From Epilithonimonas caeni DSM 17710 (GTDB taxonomy: Bacteria > Bacteroidota > Bacteroidia > Flavobacteriales > Weeksellaceae), in NCBI RefSeq assembly GCF_000426465.1, contig NZ_KE384527.1:272543-336542 (forward strand): DNA of 64,000 nucleotides, read 5' to 3'. A program made the position numbers and the translations under genes. A model generated the notes under the pieces. It did no database searches, was not told where the DNA came from, and worked only from the letters and a program-made list of their open reading frames with translations. Of the stretch, positions 27,834 to 35,879 are shown in pieces (within the stretch, counting starts at the first letter, position 1; every line of letters begins with the position of its first letter).

Positions 27834-28289
27834 ATGAAGAATATTTTTGACCAAAACGACACATCGTATTTCATCAAAAGAATCAATGCGCTCACGGAAG
27901 ATTCTTTCCCAAAATGGGGTGTAATGTCTGTTGACAAAATGCTGGCCCACTGCAACGTAACGTATGAACTCATCTACGAACAGGAAAAACACAAAAAACC
28001 AAATCGTCTAACGAAATGGATTCTGAAACAGTTTGTAAAACCAAAAGTCGTAAACGAGGTACCTTATAAACATAACTCCCCCACTTCTGCAATGTTCGTA
28101 ATTACAGACAACAAAAGCTTTGAAGAAGAGAAAAAGAGAATTATCGGATTTATCCAGAAAACGCAACAATTGGGAGCAGAAGCTTTTGAAGGTAAGGAAA
28201 GTTTCAACTTCGGGAAACTCACCGCAACCGAATGGAACAATATGATGTCCAAACATCTCGATCATCATTTGACACAATTTGGGGTCTAA
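27834..28289 (+). CDS. DUF1569 (DinB-like) protein
   Basis: 151 residues, starting 3 bp after the TPR gene. It has the family opening FIKRINALTEDSFPKWGVMS, the histidine in DKMLAHC, and the C-terminal HLDHHLTQFG, which together form the three-histidine metal site of DinB-like four-helix proteins. No signal peptide. The reaction is unknown; the spacing suggests one operon with the two TPR genes. Confidence 0.85.
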   Translation: MKNIFDQNDTSYFIKRINALTEDSFPKWGVMSVDKMLAHCNVTYELIYEQEKHKKPNRLTKWILKQFVKPKVVNEVPYKHNSPTSAMFVITDNKSFEEEKKRIIGFIQKTQQLGAEAFEGKESFNFGKLTATEWNNMMSKHLDHHLTQFGV

Positions 28290-28295
28290 TTTTTA

Positions 28296-28378
28296 GGGCA
28301 GCTTTATCCGCCCTCCGTTCCCGCTTTTTTCTTTTTCTCAGAAAAAGAAAAAGAGCTCCACTCAGGTCGGGCTGCGGG
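28296..28378 (-). repeat. GC-ended hairpin repeat, inverted copy
   Basis: Reverse complement of the element at 22748-22828 with few changes, including both ends and the central A/T hairpin. It begins 7 bp after the DUF1569 stop. Confidence 0.7.
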
Positions 28379-28404
28379 CAATTCAACATTTTAAAATTAT
28401 GGTT

Positions 28405-28851
28405 ATGAAAAAAGTTTTCTTTCTTTTAGTAATGTTTTTTGGATTTACAGTTTTCAATGCACAAGATATCGAGAAATTAATCAAAAACAACAGCGGGTTT
28501 TTCGCAGGAAAAATCGACAATTCTGCCAATCTGAAAGTTCTTTTCGAAACTGTTTCTACAGAAGATCAGGAAAGAGACATTTACAAAGTTTTTGGCTTCT
28601 CGGATGTAGAAGGAACAAAAGCTTACTTCGAAGGAACTATAACTTTTGACGCAGAAAAAACAAGAAATGCAAAGGACCAATCTAAAATCTACGATTTGAA
28701 ATTGTCGGAAAAAGGAAACGGCAAACACAATGGAATTTTCTCCGGAGAATTAATCATCAAAGAATCATCGGACACAAACCAACTGAAATTCGAAGGAACA
28801 TGGACCAATTATGGAAACACTCTGAAATTTCCTTTTTATTTCAATAACTAA
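28405..28851 (+). CDS. Exported protein, function unknown
   Basis: 148 residues from ATG 28405 (MKKVFFLLVMFFGFTVFNAQ); an ATG six bases upstream adds only MV. After the signal peptide the mature part is about 128 residues, rich in beta-type sequence and lysine, with no cysteine. No family was recognised. A dispersed repeat follows it. Confidence 0.65.
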   Translation: MKKVFFLLVMFFGFTVFNAQDIEKLIKNNSGFFAGKIDNSANLKVLFETVSTEDQERDIYKVFGFSDVEGTKAYFEGTITFDAEKTRNAKDQSKIYDLKLSEKGNGKHNGIFSGELIIKESSDTNQLKFEGTWTNYGNTLKFPFYFNN

Positions 28852-28869
28852 ATCAATATAAACAAAAGA

Positions 28870-28933
28870 CACTTCGACAATCTCAGTGTGACATCTCTAA
28901 CACTAAGCGTTGTCACACTGAGGCTCTCGAAGC
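28870..28933. repeat. Inverted CTTCGA/TCTCGAAG repeat
   Basis: Left arm ACTTCGACAATCTCAGTGTG and right arm TGTCACACTGAGGCTCTCGA pair across a short centre. The same family occurs at 33982-34060. Confidence 0.65.
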
Positions 28934-28957
28934 CATTCAATAATAAAAATTCTAAAA

Positions 28958-30019
28958 ATGAAACTTTTCACACCCATAACATTCAGAAATATAGAACTGA
29001 AAAACCGAATCGTAATGTCGCCAATGTGTATGTATTCCGCAGAAGAAGGCGTTGCGAATGATTTCCACTTTGTTCATTATGGCAGTCGTGCTCAAGGCGG
29101 CGTTGGTTTATTAATAACAGAAGCAACCGCAGTAGAACCCCGCGGAAGAATCACGAACAAATGTCTGGGGATCTGGAATGATGAACAAGCTTTAGCCTTG
29201 AAAAAAATCGTTGACTTTGTTCATCAGAATTCGGAAAGCAAAATCGGGATCCAGTTGGCTCATGCCGGGCGAAAAGGTTCTGTTTCAGCTGAAACCAACC
29301 GACAAATGAGTTTGGAAGATGGTTGGGAAACCATTGCGCCAAGTCCGATTCCGTTTCATCATTCGGAAAGAGTTCCCCACGAATTATCAGTGGAAGAAAT
29401 CAAAAATCTGGTAGAAGATTTCAGAAAAGCAGCGAAAAGAGCGGTTACCGCTGGATTTGATGTAATAGAAATTCACGGTGCGCATGGCTATTTGATCCAT
29501 CAATTCTTATCACCACTTTCTAACACCAGAAACGACGAATATGGCGGAAATCCAGAAAACCGGGCAAGATTCCTAATGGAAATCGTGGATGCAGTTAATT
29601 CAGAGATCACAGAAAAACAAGCACTTTTCGTAAGAATCTCCGGAACAGAATACGCAGAAAACGGCTGGGAAATCTCCGACAGTGTAGAATTGGCAAAAGT
29701 TCTAAAAACCAAGAATGTAGATTTAGTTGATGTTTCCAGTGGTGGAAATATCAATGGCGTAACCATTCCTTTGAGACCTGGTTACCAAGTTCCGTTAGCA
29801 GAAGATGTTAAGAGAATTTCAGAAATTGAGACCGGTGCAGTTGGTCTTATCACTTCTGCAGAACAGGCGGAAGAAATCCTTCAAAACGGACAAGCTGATT
29901 TGATTTTCCTGGCTAGAGAAATTCTGAGAAATCCATATTTCGCCGTTCAATCTTCCTGGGAAAATGGGGATGATTGCTTTTATCCGCATCAATATCTGAG
30001 AGCGAAGCCAACAAAATAA
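28958..30019 (+). CDS. namA: NADPH-dependent flavin oxidoreductase, YqjM/NamA type (old yellow enzyme)
   Basis: 353 residues. FMN ene-reductase with the bacterial OYE signature: RIVMSPMCMYSAEEG at the N terminus (conserved cysteine in SPMCMYS), QLAHAGRKGS with the paired-histidine position, HGAHGYLIHQFLSPLSNTR, and GNPENRARF. Reduces C=C double bonds of unsaturated carbonyls. Soluble. It ends 154 bp before the convergent HxlR gene. Assigned by motif; the natural substrate is unknown. Confidence 0.9.
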   Translation: MKLFTPITFRNIELKNRIVMSPMCMYSAEEGVANDFHFVHYGSRAQGGVGLLITEATAVEPRGRITNKCLGIWNDEQALALKKIVDFVHQNSESKIGIQLAHAGRKGSVSAETNRQMSLEDGWETIAPSPIPFHHSERVPHELSVEEIKNLVEDFRKAAKRAVTAGFDVIEIHGAHGYLIHQFLSPLSNTRNDEYGGNPENRARFLMEIVDAVNSEITEKQALFVRISGTEYAENGWEISDSVELAKVLKTKNVDLVDVSSGGNINGVTIPLRPGYQVPLAEDVKRISEIETGAVGLITSAEQAEEILQNGQADLIFLAREILRNPYFAVQSSWENGDDCFYPHQYLRAKPTK

Positions 30020-30143
30020 AAACCGCTCTCACAGAAAAGAACGGTTATAAATGAATTTGGGTTTATCATTTTGGAACTACTAAGGTAAAGAATAAGAAAA
30101 CCTGTCCCAATTTTCCAGCGCTGACTTTTGACAGAATATCAAT

Positions 30144-30169
30144 AAAACTTTCCTTTTCGGAAAGTTTTT
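30144..30169. terminator. Bidirectional intrinsic terminator
   Basis: Stem ACTTTCC / GGAAAGT (30147-30153 with 30159-30165) extended by A/T pairs and flanked by A and T runs. It serves the convergent namA and HxlR genes. Confidence 0.75.
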
Positions 30170-30173
30170 GTTT

Positions 30174-30536
30174 TTACTTAAAATTCAACCTTTTCAGGAT
30201 AACTTCTCTAAGATGCTCTTCATTGGCATCGCCCCATTCTCCAATTGCTGCGATCACGGGAATCAGCGTTTTACCAAATTCGGTCAAGCTGTACTCTACT
30301 TTTGGCGGAACCACGGGATAGATGATCTTGGTCACCAGGTCGTGGTCTTCCAATTCTTTCAGCTGGATATTCAAAACCCGGCGCGAGGCATCCGGTATCT
30401 TCCGTTGCAGCTCACTGGGCCTTTTATGCCCTTGATGGATAAACCATAACAGACGGATTTTCCATTTGCCATAAAGTACTTCACCTATCAAATCCAGGCC
30501 GCAGTTCAGATTCGGGATTATTTTTCTTTCATACAT
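30174..30536 (-). CDS. HxlR-family transcriptional regulator
   Basis: 120 residues. Winged-HTH of the HxlR type, with the N-terminal cysteine in NLNCGLDLIGEVLYGKWK, then RRVLNIQLKELEDHDLV and the wing YSLTEFGKTL. Such proteins often sense redox or reactive carbonyls through this cysteine. It diverges from the SDR gene, its likely target. The promoter has a full consensus and ends 4 bp before the ATG, so the message is predicted leaderless. Confidence 0.93.
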   Translation of the reverse strand: MYERKIIPNLNCGLDLIGEVLYGKWKIRLLWFIHQGHKRPSELQRKIPDASRRVLNIQLKELEDHDLVTKIIYPVVPPKVEYSLTEFGKTLIPVIAAIGEWGDANEEHLREVILKRLNFK

Positions 30537-30540
30537 ATTA

Positions 30541-30571
30541 CAAAACTAAACCTATGTTCCGATTTGTACAA
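30541..30571 (-). promoter_or_regulatory. Complete promoter of the HxlR gene, leaderless
   Basis: Minus strand: TTG (30571-30569), spacer 20, TAGTTTTG (30548-30541), then 4 bp to the ATG at 30536. Confidence 0.7.
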
Positions 30572-30612
30572 TAGGGGAAAAATTTATCCCTATATGAATC
30601 GTATTTCCGTAC

Positions 30613-30643
30613 TTGTAAGAACTGTTTTTACGCCCCAATTTTG
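30613..30643 (+). promoter_or_regulatory. Promoter of the SDR operon
   Basis: TTG (30613-30615), spacer 20, CAATTTTG (30636-30643, one mismatch to TAnnTTTG). Leader of about 16 nt to the ATG at 30664. It overlaps the region where HxlR would bind. Confidence 0.55.
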
Positions 30644-30663
30644 CCCTATAAATATTTAGACAA

Positions 30664-31455
30664 ATGGAACAATTTAATTTCAACAATGAGTTATCCGGCA
30701 AGATTGCTTTGGTAACCGGAGGAACAAAAGGAGCAGGCAGAGCCATTGCAGAAAGACTTTTACAAGCGGGGGCAACCGTCATCATTACCGCAAGAAACGC
30801 TCCTGAACAAGAAAACAGTCAACTGCATTTTATTGCGGCCGACCTTAGCACGTCAGAGGGCGCCAACAAAGTAATCCGTGAAGTGCTTTCGGCTTATGGC
30901 AAGCTAGACATCCTGGTAAACAACCTTGGCGGTTCATCCACGCCTGCCGGAGGCTTTGCCGCATTAACGGATGAAGACTGGGAATCTACACTGCAGGCCA
31001 ACCTGCTGGCTCCGGTCCGACTGGACAGAGGATTTCTGCCTCAAATGATTGAACACAAGACAGGTGTAATCATTCACATTGCTTCGATACAAGGTATATT
31101 ACCACTTTACGATTCTACTTTGCCATACGCCGCTTCAAAAGCAGGACTGATTAATTACAGTAAAAGCCTGTCCAACGAAGTGACACCAAAAGGTGTTCGT
31201 GTGCTTACTGTTTCACCCGGATGGATCAATACGACAGCATCGGAAGCCTGGTTGGGCGAGATTGCCAGAAATGCCAACAGTACGGTTGAAGAAGCGCAAC
31301 AAGGGGTAATGGATGCTTTGGGCGGAATCCCTTTCGGAAGACCTGCTGAACCGCAGGAAGTCGCAGAATTTGTTGGCTTTTTAGTTTCTCCAAGAGCAAA
31401 ATATCTGACAGGAACCAATTTCGTCATTGATGGCGGAACTGTACCGACTATTTAA
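30664..31455 (+). CDS. Short-chain dehydrogenase/reductase
   Basis: 263 residues. Classical SDR: cofactor loop TGGTKGAGRAIAE (18-30), NNLGG at 86-90, and the catalytic S141, Y155, K159 (in YAASK). C-terminal end IDGGTVPTI. An oxidoreductase using NAD(P); the substrate is unknown. It starts an operon with the two SnoaL-like genes and is divergent from HxlR, a frequent arrangement for stress-induced reductases. Confidence 0.92.
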   Translation: MEQFNFNNELSGKIALVTGGTKGAGRAIAERLLQAGATVIITARNAPEQENSQLHFIAADLSTSEGANKVIREVLSAYGKLDILVNNLGGSSTPAGGFAALTDEDWESTLQANLLAPVRLDRGFLPQMIEHKTGVIIHIASIQGILPLYDSTLPYAASKAGLINYSKSLSNEVTPKGVRVLTVSPGWINTTASEAWLGEIARNANSTVEEAQQGVMDALGGIPFGRPAEPQEVAEFVGFLVSPRAKYLTGTNFVIDGGTVPTI

Positions 31456-31477
31456 TAACCTTTAAAAATTTAATATG

Positions 31478-31795
31478 ATGAACTTACCAAATGTAATTCA
31501 GGAATTAGTAAAAGCAAAAAACAGTTTTGATAGTGCTGCCTTTGCAGAATGTTTTGCAGAGAAAGCCGTAGTTTTTGACGAAGGCAAGACACATACTGGC
31601 AGAAAAGAAATCGAGCAATGGATCGATAGATCCAACAAACAACATCAAGATACGCTGGAACCCGTTGATTACGATGAAAAAGAAGATATATTGTCGGCAA
31701 AAGTTACTGGGTCATTTCCGGGCAGTCCTCTTGTTTTGAAATTTCATTTGAAGATTGTCGATGGAAAAATTCAGAATCTAAAAGTAACCGAGTAA
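31478..31795 (+). CDS. SnoaL-like (NTF2 fold) protein, copy 1
   Basis: 105 residues from the second of two ATGs (31478); the paralogue begins at the equivalent MNLP. The opening (LVKAKNSFDSAAFAECFAE) and the conserved THTGRKEIEQWIDRSN block mark a small NTF2-like protein. These fold as cone-shaped dimers and bind or turn over small molecules. It lies 22 bp after the SDR stop, so it is in the same operon. Confidence 0.8.
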   Translation: MNLPNVIQELVKAKNSFDSAAFAECFAEKAVVFDEGKTHTGRKEIEQWIDRSNKQHQDTLEPVDYDEKEDILSAKVTGSFPGSPLVLKFHLKIVDGKIQNLKVTE

Positions 31796-31812
31796 AACAT
31801 CTGTCTAAAAAA

Positions 31813-31876
31813 AACAATGTTTGATGGCGATACAGTGCCCACCTATTTTATGATCTTTAAAAATAAAAAATTATGA
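31813..31876 (+). pseudogene. Remnant of the SDR 3-prime end in front of the second SnoaL gene
   Basis: The in-frame phrase F-DGDTVPT matches the SDR tail IDGGTVPTI and is followed by the same CTTTAAAAAT spacer that lies between the SDR and SnoaL copy 1. This marks the left edge of the duplicated segment. Confidence 0.6.
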
Positions 31877-32187
31877 ACTTACCAAAAGTAGTCGAAGAAC
31901 TAATAAAAACACAAAACGATTTTGACAGCGCAGCCTATGCCCAATGTTTTACGGAAACAGCAATAGTCTATGACGAGGGCAAAACGCATACAGGCAGAAA
32001 AGAAATTGAACAATGGATAGACAAAGCCAATCAGGATTACCGCGCCACAATGAAACCCTTGGAATATTCGGAAACAGAACAGACGCTAAAAACTGAAGTT
32101 TCGGGGAATTTCCCGGGAAGCCCGATCACAATGACTTATCATTATGAATTCGAGGACGGATTGATTCAATCGCTAGAAATTGTTTAG
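31873..32187 (+). CDS. SnoaL-like (NTF2 fold) protein, copy 2
   Basis: 104 residues, about half identical to copy 1, with THTGRKEIEQWIDKAN unchanged at the core and divergence in the C-terminal third. It is the product of a tandem duplication that also carried part of the SDR tail. Same strand and probably the same transcript. The retained frame of both copies suggests both are functional. Confidence 0.8.
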   Translation: MNLPKVVEELIKTQNDFDSAAYAQCFTETAIVYDEGKTHTGRKEIEQWIDKANQDYRATMKPLEYSETEQTLKTEVSGNFPGSPITMTYHYEFEDGLIQSLEIV

Positions 32188-32360
32188 GATTAAGTTTTGA
32201 ATAATTTGTTCGGCTATTGGAAAGTAAATTTGATAAATGATAAAAAGTTTTCAGCAGTTTGGTCAGTTACTTTCTTTTGATAAAAAATCGAAGGAAGCTC
32301 TCCTATATCTATCGTCGAAAATATTAAGATTTTTTATCTTCCAAAGAATAGTGTTGTAAA

Positions 32361-32387
32361 AAAGCTTTCCAAAAAGGAAAGTTTTTT
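32361..32387 (+). terminator. Intrinsic terminator of the SDR operon
   Basis: Stem CTTTCC / GGAAAG (32365-32370 with 32376-32381), loop AAAAA, then six T. Confidence 0.65.
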
Positions 32388-32412
32388 CTTTTTCACAGAA
32401 AATCATACCCGC

Positions 32413-32429
32413 TGTCACATAATGTCACG
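32413..32429 (+). promoter_or_regulatory. TGTCAC direct-repeat operator upstream of the T9SS protein at 32488
   Basis: TGTCAC at 32413-32418 and 32423-32428, exactly 10 bp apart, followed by G. The same pair occurs upstream of 35880. A TAACTTTA box (one mismatch) at 32461-32468 lies about 35 bp downstream of the repeat, as for an activator site. Confidence 0.55.
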
Positions 32430-32487
32430 GTCTGTTTAAAAGATTTGAATTTCCAATATATAACTTTACGCAACAAAAGAATCATAT

Positions 32488-33972
32488 ATGGAAAATAATC
32501 TATTCTCAAAAATTTTAAACACAGGCATTTTATCAATTGCTGTTTTCAGTTTGACGTTGGTTTCAGGGCAATATCAATCAAAAAAAATCACCGCTTCCAC
32601 CAGAGAAAGCCGGGCAGAATTCGGAACATCGGTTGCGATCAATGACCAATTCATTGCTGTCGGCGCTTCCAGGGAAGAAGTTGCAAAAGGTGCCGTTTAC
32701 ATTCATCGAAAAAATGGAAGCAATTGGGACTTCAATCAAAAAATTAAAGCCCCAGACGGTGTAGAAATGGCAGAATTCGGTGGGAGTATCAAGTTTGGAA
32801 CCGATTTTCTTTTGATTGCCGCAGGCAGAGCGGACATCGAAAATACAATCCGGGCCGGAGCTCTGTATGTTTACGATTTGGATTCTAATAATCAATGGAA
32901 TTTTACAAAGAAATTAGTTGCTTCGGATTATGATAACGATGCTTTGCTGGCTGTCAATCCGACTTCCCTTGCTGTCGATGGAAACACGATCGTTGCAGGA
33001 GCTCCTGGATTCAGCAGTTGGAACGGCGCAGTTTACATTTTTGAAAAAAACGGCAATGATTGGGAAGAAACACAGAAAATCACTTCGCCGGAAAGCGTGG
33101 ATTTTGGAAATTTCGGGATTGGTGTTGGACTTTATGGCGATTATCTTGTGATTGGCGCAAGTGGTGTCAACAACAGTGCAGGAAAAATCTATATTTATAA
33201 AAAGAACACTTCCGGAGAATGGATCTTTCATCAAAGTTTAACTTCATCAGATAGTTTTGAGAACTCTTATTTTGGAAATTCGGTTAGTATTTTTGGTAAT
33301 GAATTGGTAGTAGGCGCCTATACGGAAGCCGACACAGGCAATCCATCAATGGCGTATATTTTCAAATTAAATGATAGTGGAAACTGGGAAGAAATACAGA
33401 AGATCCCGAGTTACGAATCTTCCGAACACACTTATTTCGCCTGGATGTGCGAACTGAAAAATGACAAACTTATAATCAGTGCCCCGCATCTTTATGGGAC
33501 AGACGAAGGAAGAACCCTGCTCTACAAAAAGAACAGCCAAAACGATTGGGAACTGGATCAGGAACTGAAACCTGAAGATGATGTAACCGAGGATTTTTAT
33601 GGGTGGAGCCTTGCTATGAATGATAATGAAATCATTGTGGGCGCATCCAGAGAAAACTTTGACAATAATGGTGAAAACGAGCTTAACGATGCAGGTTCAG
33701 CTTATATATTCACCTCATTAGATCTTGCGACGCATGAAAATGACCTTTCTAAAAATGATGTGAAAATCTATCCAAATCCGGCTAAATATCTCGTCCATAT
33801 TAAGAGTAAAAAGGAAATTAATTCGGTTGAAATTCTGGACCAATCCGGAAAAAGAATTTCTGAATCCAAAGAATCAAAGATCAATGTTTCTCATCTTTCA
33901 AAGGGAATTTACATTCTGAAAATAAAATTCTCGAACGGAAGTTCATCCATTCAGAAACTGATCAAACAATAA
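32488..33972 (+). CDS. T9SS-exported FG-GAP/integrin-like beta-propeller protein
   Basis: 494 residues. A signal peptide of about 29 residues is followed by about six or seven blades (40-420), each with the recurring pattern of a GTSV or GNSV motif, an I-V-GA phrase and a final Y-YIF-KN strand, as in FG-GAP repeat proteins. A YPNP T9SS sorting tail (about 430-494) follows. Likely surface-attached; binding partner unknown. The operator upstream is shared with the 35880 gene, so both are probably controlled together. Confidence 0.85.
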   Translation: MENNLFSKILNTGILSIAVFSLTLVSGQYQSKKITASTRESRAEFGTSVAINDQFIAVGASREEVAKGAVYIHRKNGSNWDFNQKIKAPDGVEMAEFGGSIKFGTDFLLIAAGRADIENTIRAGALYVYDLDSNNQWNFTKKLVASDYDNDALLAVNPTSLAVDGNTIVAGAPGFSSWNGAVYIFEKNGNDWEETQKITSPESVDFGNFGIGVGLYGDYLVIGASGVNNSAGKIYIYKKNTSGEWIFHQSLTSSDSFENSYFGNSVSIFGNELVVGAYTEADTGNPSMAYIFKLNDSGNWEEIQKIPSYESSEHTYFAWMCELKNDKLIISAPHLYGTDEGRTLLYKKNSQNDWELDQELKPEDDVTEDFYGWSLAMNDNEIIVGASRENFDNNGENELNDAGSAYIFTSLDLATHENDLSKNDVKIYPNPAKYLVHIKSKKEINSVEILDQSGKRISESKESKINVSHLSKGIYILKIKFSNGSSSIQKLIKQ

Positions 33973-33981
33973 TTATAAAAA

Positions 33982-34060
33982 CACTTCGGCTTCGCTCAGT
34001 GTGACAACTCTAATACTAAATTTATATCTCTAGTGTGTCGGTCTGAGCGTAGTCGAAGAG
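33982..34060. repeat. Inverted CTTCGG/GTCGAAGAG repeat
   Basis: Left arm CACTTCGGCTTCGCTCAGTG and right arm GTCTGAGCGTAGTCGAAGAG bracket an A/T-rich centre. Same family as 28870-28933. Confidence 0.6.
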
Positions 34061-34142
34061 TTTGAATTATACCATTCACAATCTCATCTTTTTGTTTTTA
34101 CGATTAATTATATCTATATTTCGTTATCGATTTGACTAGAAG

Positions 34143-35771
34143 ATGAAATTATTTCTGAAAATAACCTCAATAATTGTACTTTTTATTCTGCCTTCCACAA
34201 TATCCGGGCAGTCCGAAAAAGAATATGAAGTCATCATCGATTCTGCTATTCAGAAGATGTTCAGAAAAGAACATACGAAATCTCTGGAAATGCTGATTCG
34301 GGTAAAAACGGTTGCCGAACAGAAGAAGTGGGCAAAGCAAAACTTCCGAGCAACGAATAACATCGGACTGAATTATTATCTGATGACGGACTTTGGCGAA
34401 GCTTTGAAATATTATCTCGAAGCTTATGATATCGCGACCAATATGCCAGACAAAAAGCATGTGATGACGGTTGTTAATAATATTGCAGTCCTTTATTTTC
34501 AGGAAAAGAACAACAAAAAAGCCTACGAATATTTCCTAAAAGCTTATCAGACAGCAAAAGAAAACAACCGGAATGATAAAGCCGGCGCTTATGCCGTAAA
34601 TCTCGGTTTGGTGTTGAATAAATTGAAGAAAGTCAACGAAGCTTACAAATACATTCAGGAAGCGGAAACCCTGACCAAAGACGACCCGAAAGTCAACATC
34701 ATGTACAAGATGGCTTTGGCAGAAAATCTTTATCTCAAGAAAAAATATAAAGAATCCGAAGCTATCATTGACAATCTGATTCCACAGCTTCAATCACCTG
34801 ATGAAAATGAAAATCTGGTTTTCCTTCTCCTGATAAAAGCTCAGATCAATGAGAAAAAAGGTGATCTTACCTCAGCAAAATCTTTGGCTTTGCAGGCCAG
34901 AAAACTTTCTCCAAATATCAATAACAGAGAAGAGGTTTACAATTACCTTTCAAAAATCAATGCCGAAACCAAGAATTATGATGAGTCTTTGAAATATAAA
35001 GATTCGGTCATTATTGCAAATGATTCGATTTCGAAAATTAATAATTCGGCGCTGTTCAATAATGGTAAAATCAAGTTCGAAATGCAGAATTACCAGTTCG
35101 AACTCAAAGAAAGCCATCAACGTTTGAAAGATGAGAGGAAAATATTCTACATCATTATCGCTTCTGCCGTCATCATCATTTTGCTGGTGCTTCTTTTCCT
35201 TTATAATAACTCGATAAAATACAAACAGCAGAAAAAGATCACGCAGCTGGAATTTGAGAAAAAGCAAAGCGACAACCTGATTCTGACTCAACAACTGAAA
35301 GAGCAGGAAACTCTATCCTTACTGGAAAAAGAGCGTCTTAAAAACGAAATCGAGCAACAAAACCGCCAGCTCACTTCACAAGCTTTAACCATCTCCAGCA
35401 GAAATGAAGTAGTAGAAGAAATCATTGAAGCGATCGTCAATCAACCGGAGATCTCTAACAATTCCAAATTGGTCAACTCTATCAAGGATTTGAAAATTCA
35501 GCTTAAAAGCAATAATCAATGGGATAGTTTTTTCAAACATTTTGAAGGTGTCAATCAGAATTTCATCACCACTTTGAAAGAAAGACATCCGGATCTGAGT
35601 TCTTCCGAAATCAGATTCATCTGTTATGTTTATATGAATCTGAGTCATAAAGAAATTGCCTCGATTCTCAACATCAGTCCGGAATCCTGCAGAAAAAGAA
35701 AGGAAAGAATCAGCAAAAAACTCAATCTTCCCGACAAAATAAACTTATATGACTATATATCAGCAATATAG
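34143..35771 (+). CDS. TPR-transmembrane-HTH (LuxR-like) regulator
   Basis: 542 residues. Signal sequence (1-20), TPR helices (about 25-310), membrane segment (about 333-355), a long coiled coil (about 356-410), and a C-terminal GerE-like HTH (about 486-530, LSHKEIASILNISPESCRKR). Same design as the gene at 5381. It lies between two T9SS propeller genes that carry the same TGTCAC operator, so it is the obvious candidate to read that site; this is inference. The TGTCAC pair is not present upstream of the regulator itself. Confidence 0.85.
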   Translation: MKLFLKITSIIVLFILPSTISGQSEKEYEVIIDSAIQKMFRKEHTKSLEMLIRVKTVAEQKKWAKQNFRATNNIGLNYYLMTDFGEALKYYLEAYDIATNMPDKKHVMTVVNNIAVLYFQEKNNKKAYEYFLKAYQTAKENNRNDKAGAYAVNLGLVLNKLKKVNEAYKYIQEAETLTKDDPKVNIMYKMALAENLYLKKKYKESEAIIDNLIPQLQSPDENENLVFLLLIKAQINEKKGDLTSAKSLALQARKLSPNINNREEVYNYLSKINAETKNYDESLKYKDSVIIANDSISKINNSALFNNGKIKFEMQNYQFELKESHQRLKDERKIFYIIIASAVIIILLVLLFLYNNSIKYKQQKKITQLEFEKKQSDNLILTQQLKEQETLSLLEKERLKNEIEQQNRQLTSQALTISSRNEVVEEIIEAIVNQPEISNNSKLVNSIKDLKIQLKSNNQWDSFFKHFEGVNQNFITTLKERHPDLSSSEIRFICYVYMNLSHKEIASILNISPESCRKRKERISKKLNLPDKINLYDYISAI

Positions 35772-35780
35772 ATAAAACCA

Positions 35781-35819
35781 TGTCACGCAGAAATTGGATT
35801 GATGTCACGTAATGTCACG
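35781..35819 (+). promoter_or_regulatory. Triple TGTCAC operator upstream of the T9SS protein at 35880
   Basis: TGTCAC at 35781-35786, 35803-35808 and 35813-35818 (the last two 10 bp apart, as in 32413-32429), each followed by G. No strong TAnnTTTG box was seen between this and the start. Confidence 0.55.
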
Positions 35820-35879
35820 CCTTTATTGATAGATTTTTTTTGATTTATCATCAATTTTACATCAATAAAATTTTTGAAT

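Larger units (their letters stand above)
32188..32487. other. Gene-poor stretch with a 40-codon frame, terminator and operator
   Basis: Contains a 40-codon frame at 32237-32359 (starts MIKSFQQFGQLLSFDKKSKE; perhaps the stub of a Crp/Fnr-like N terminus, weakly), a terminator at 32361-32387 and the TGTCAC operator at 32413-32429. Confidence 0.4.

Noticed and set aside
28860-34060. CRISPR array
   Set aside because: The repeats near 28870 and 33982 are single palindromes far apart, with no regular repeats and spacers and no cas genes.
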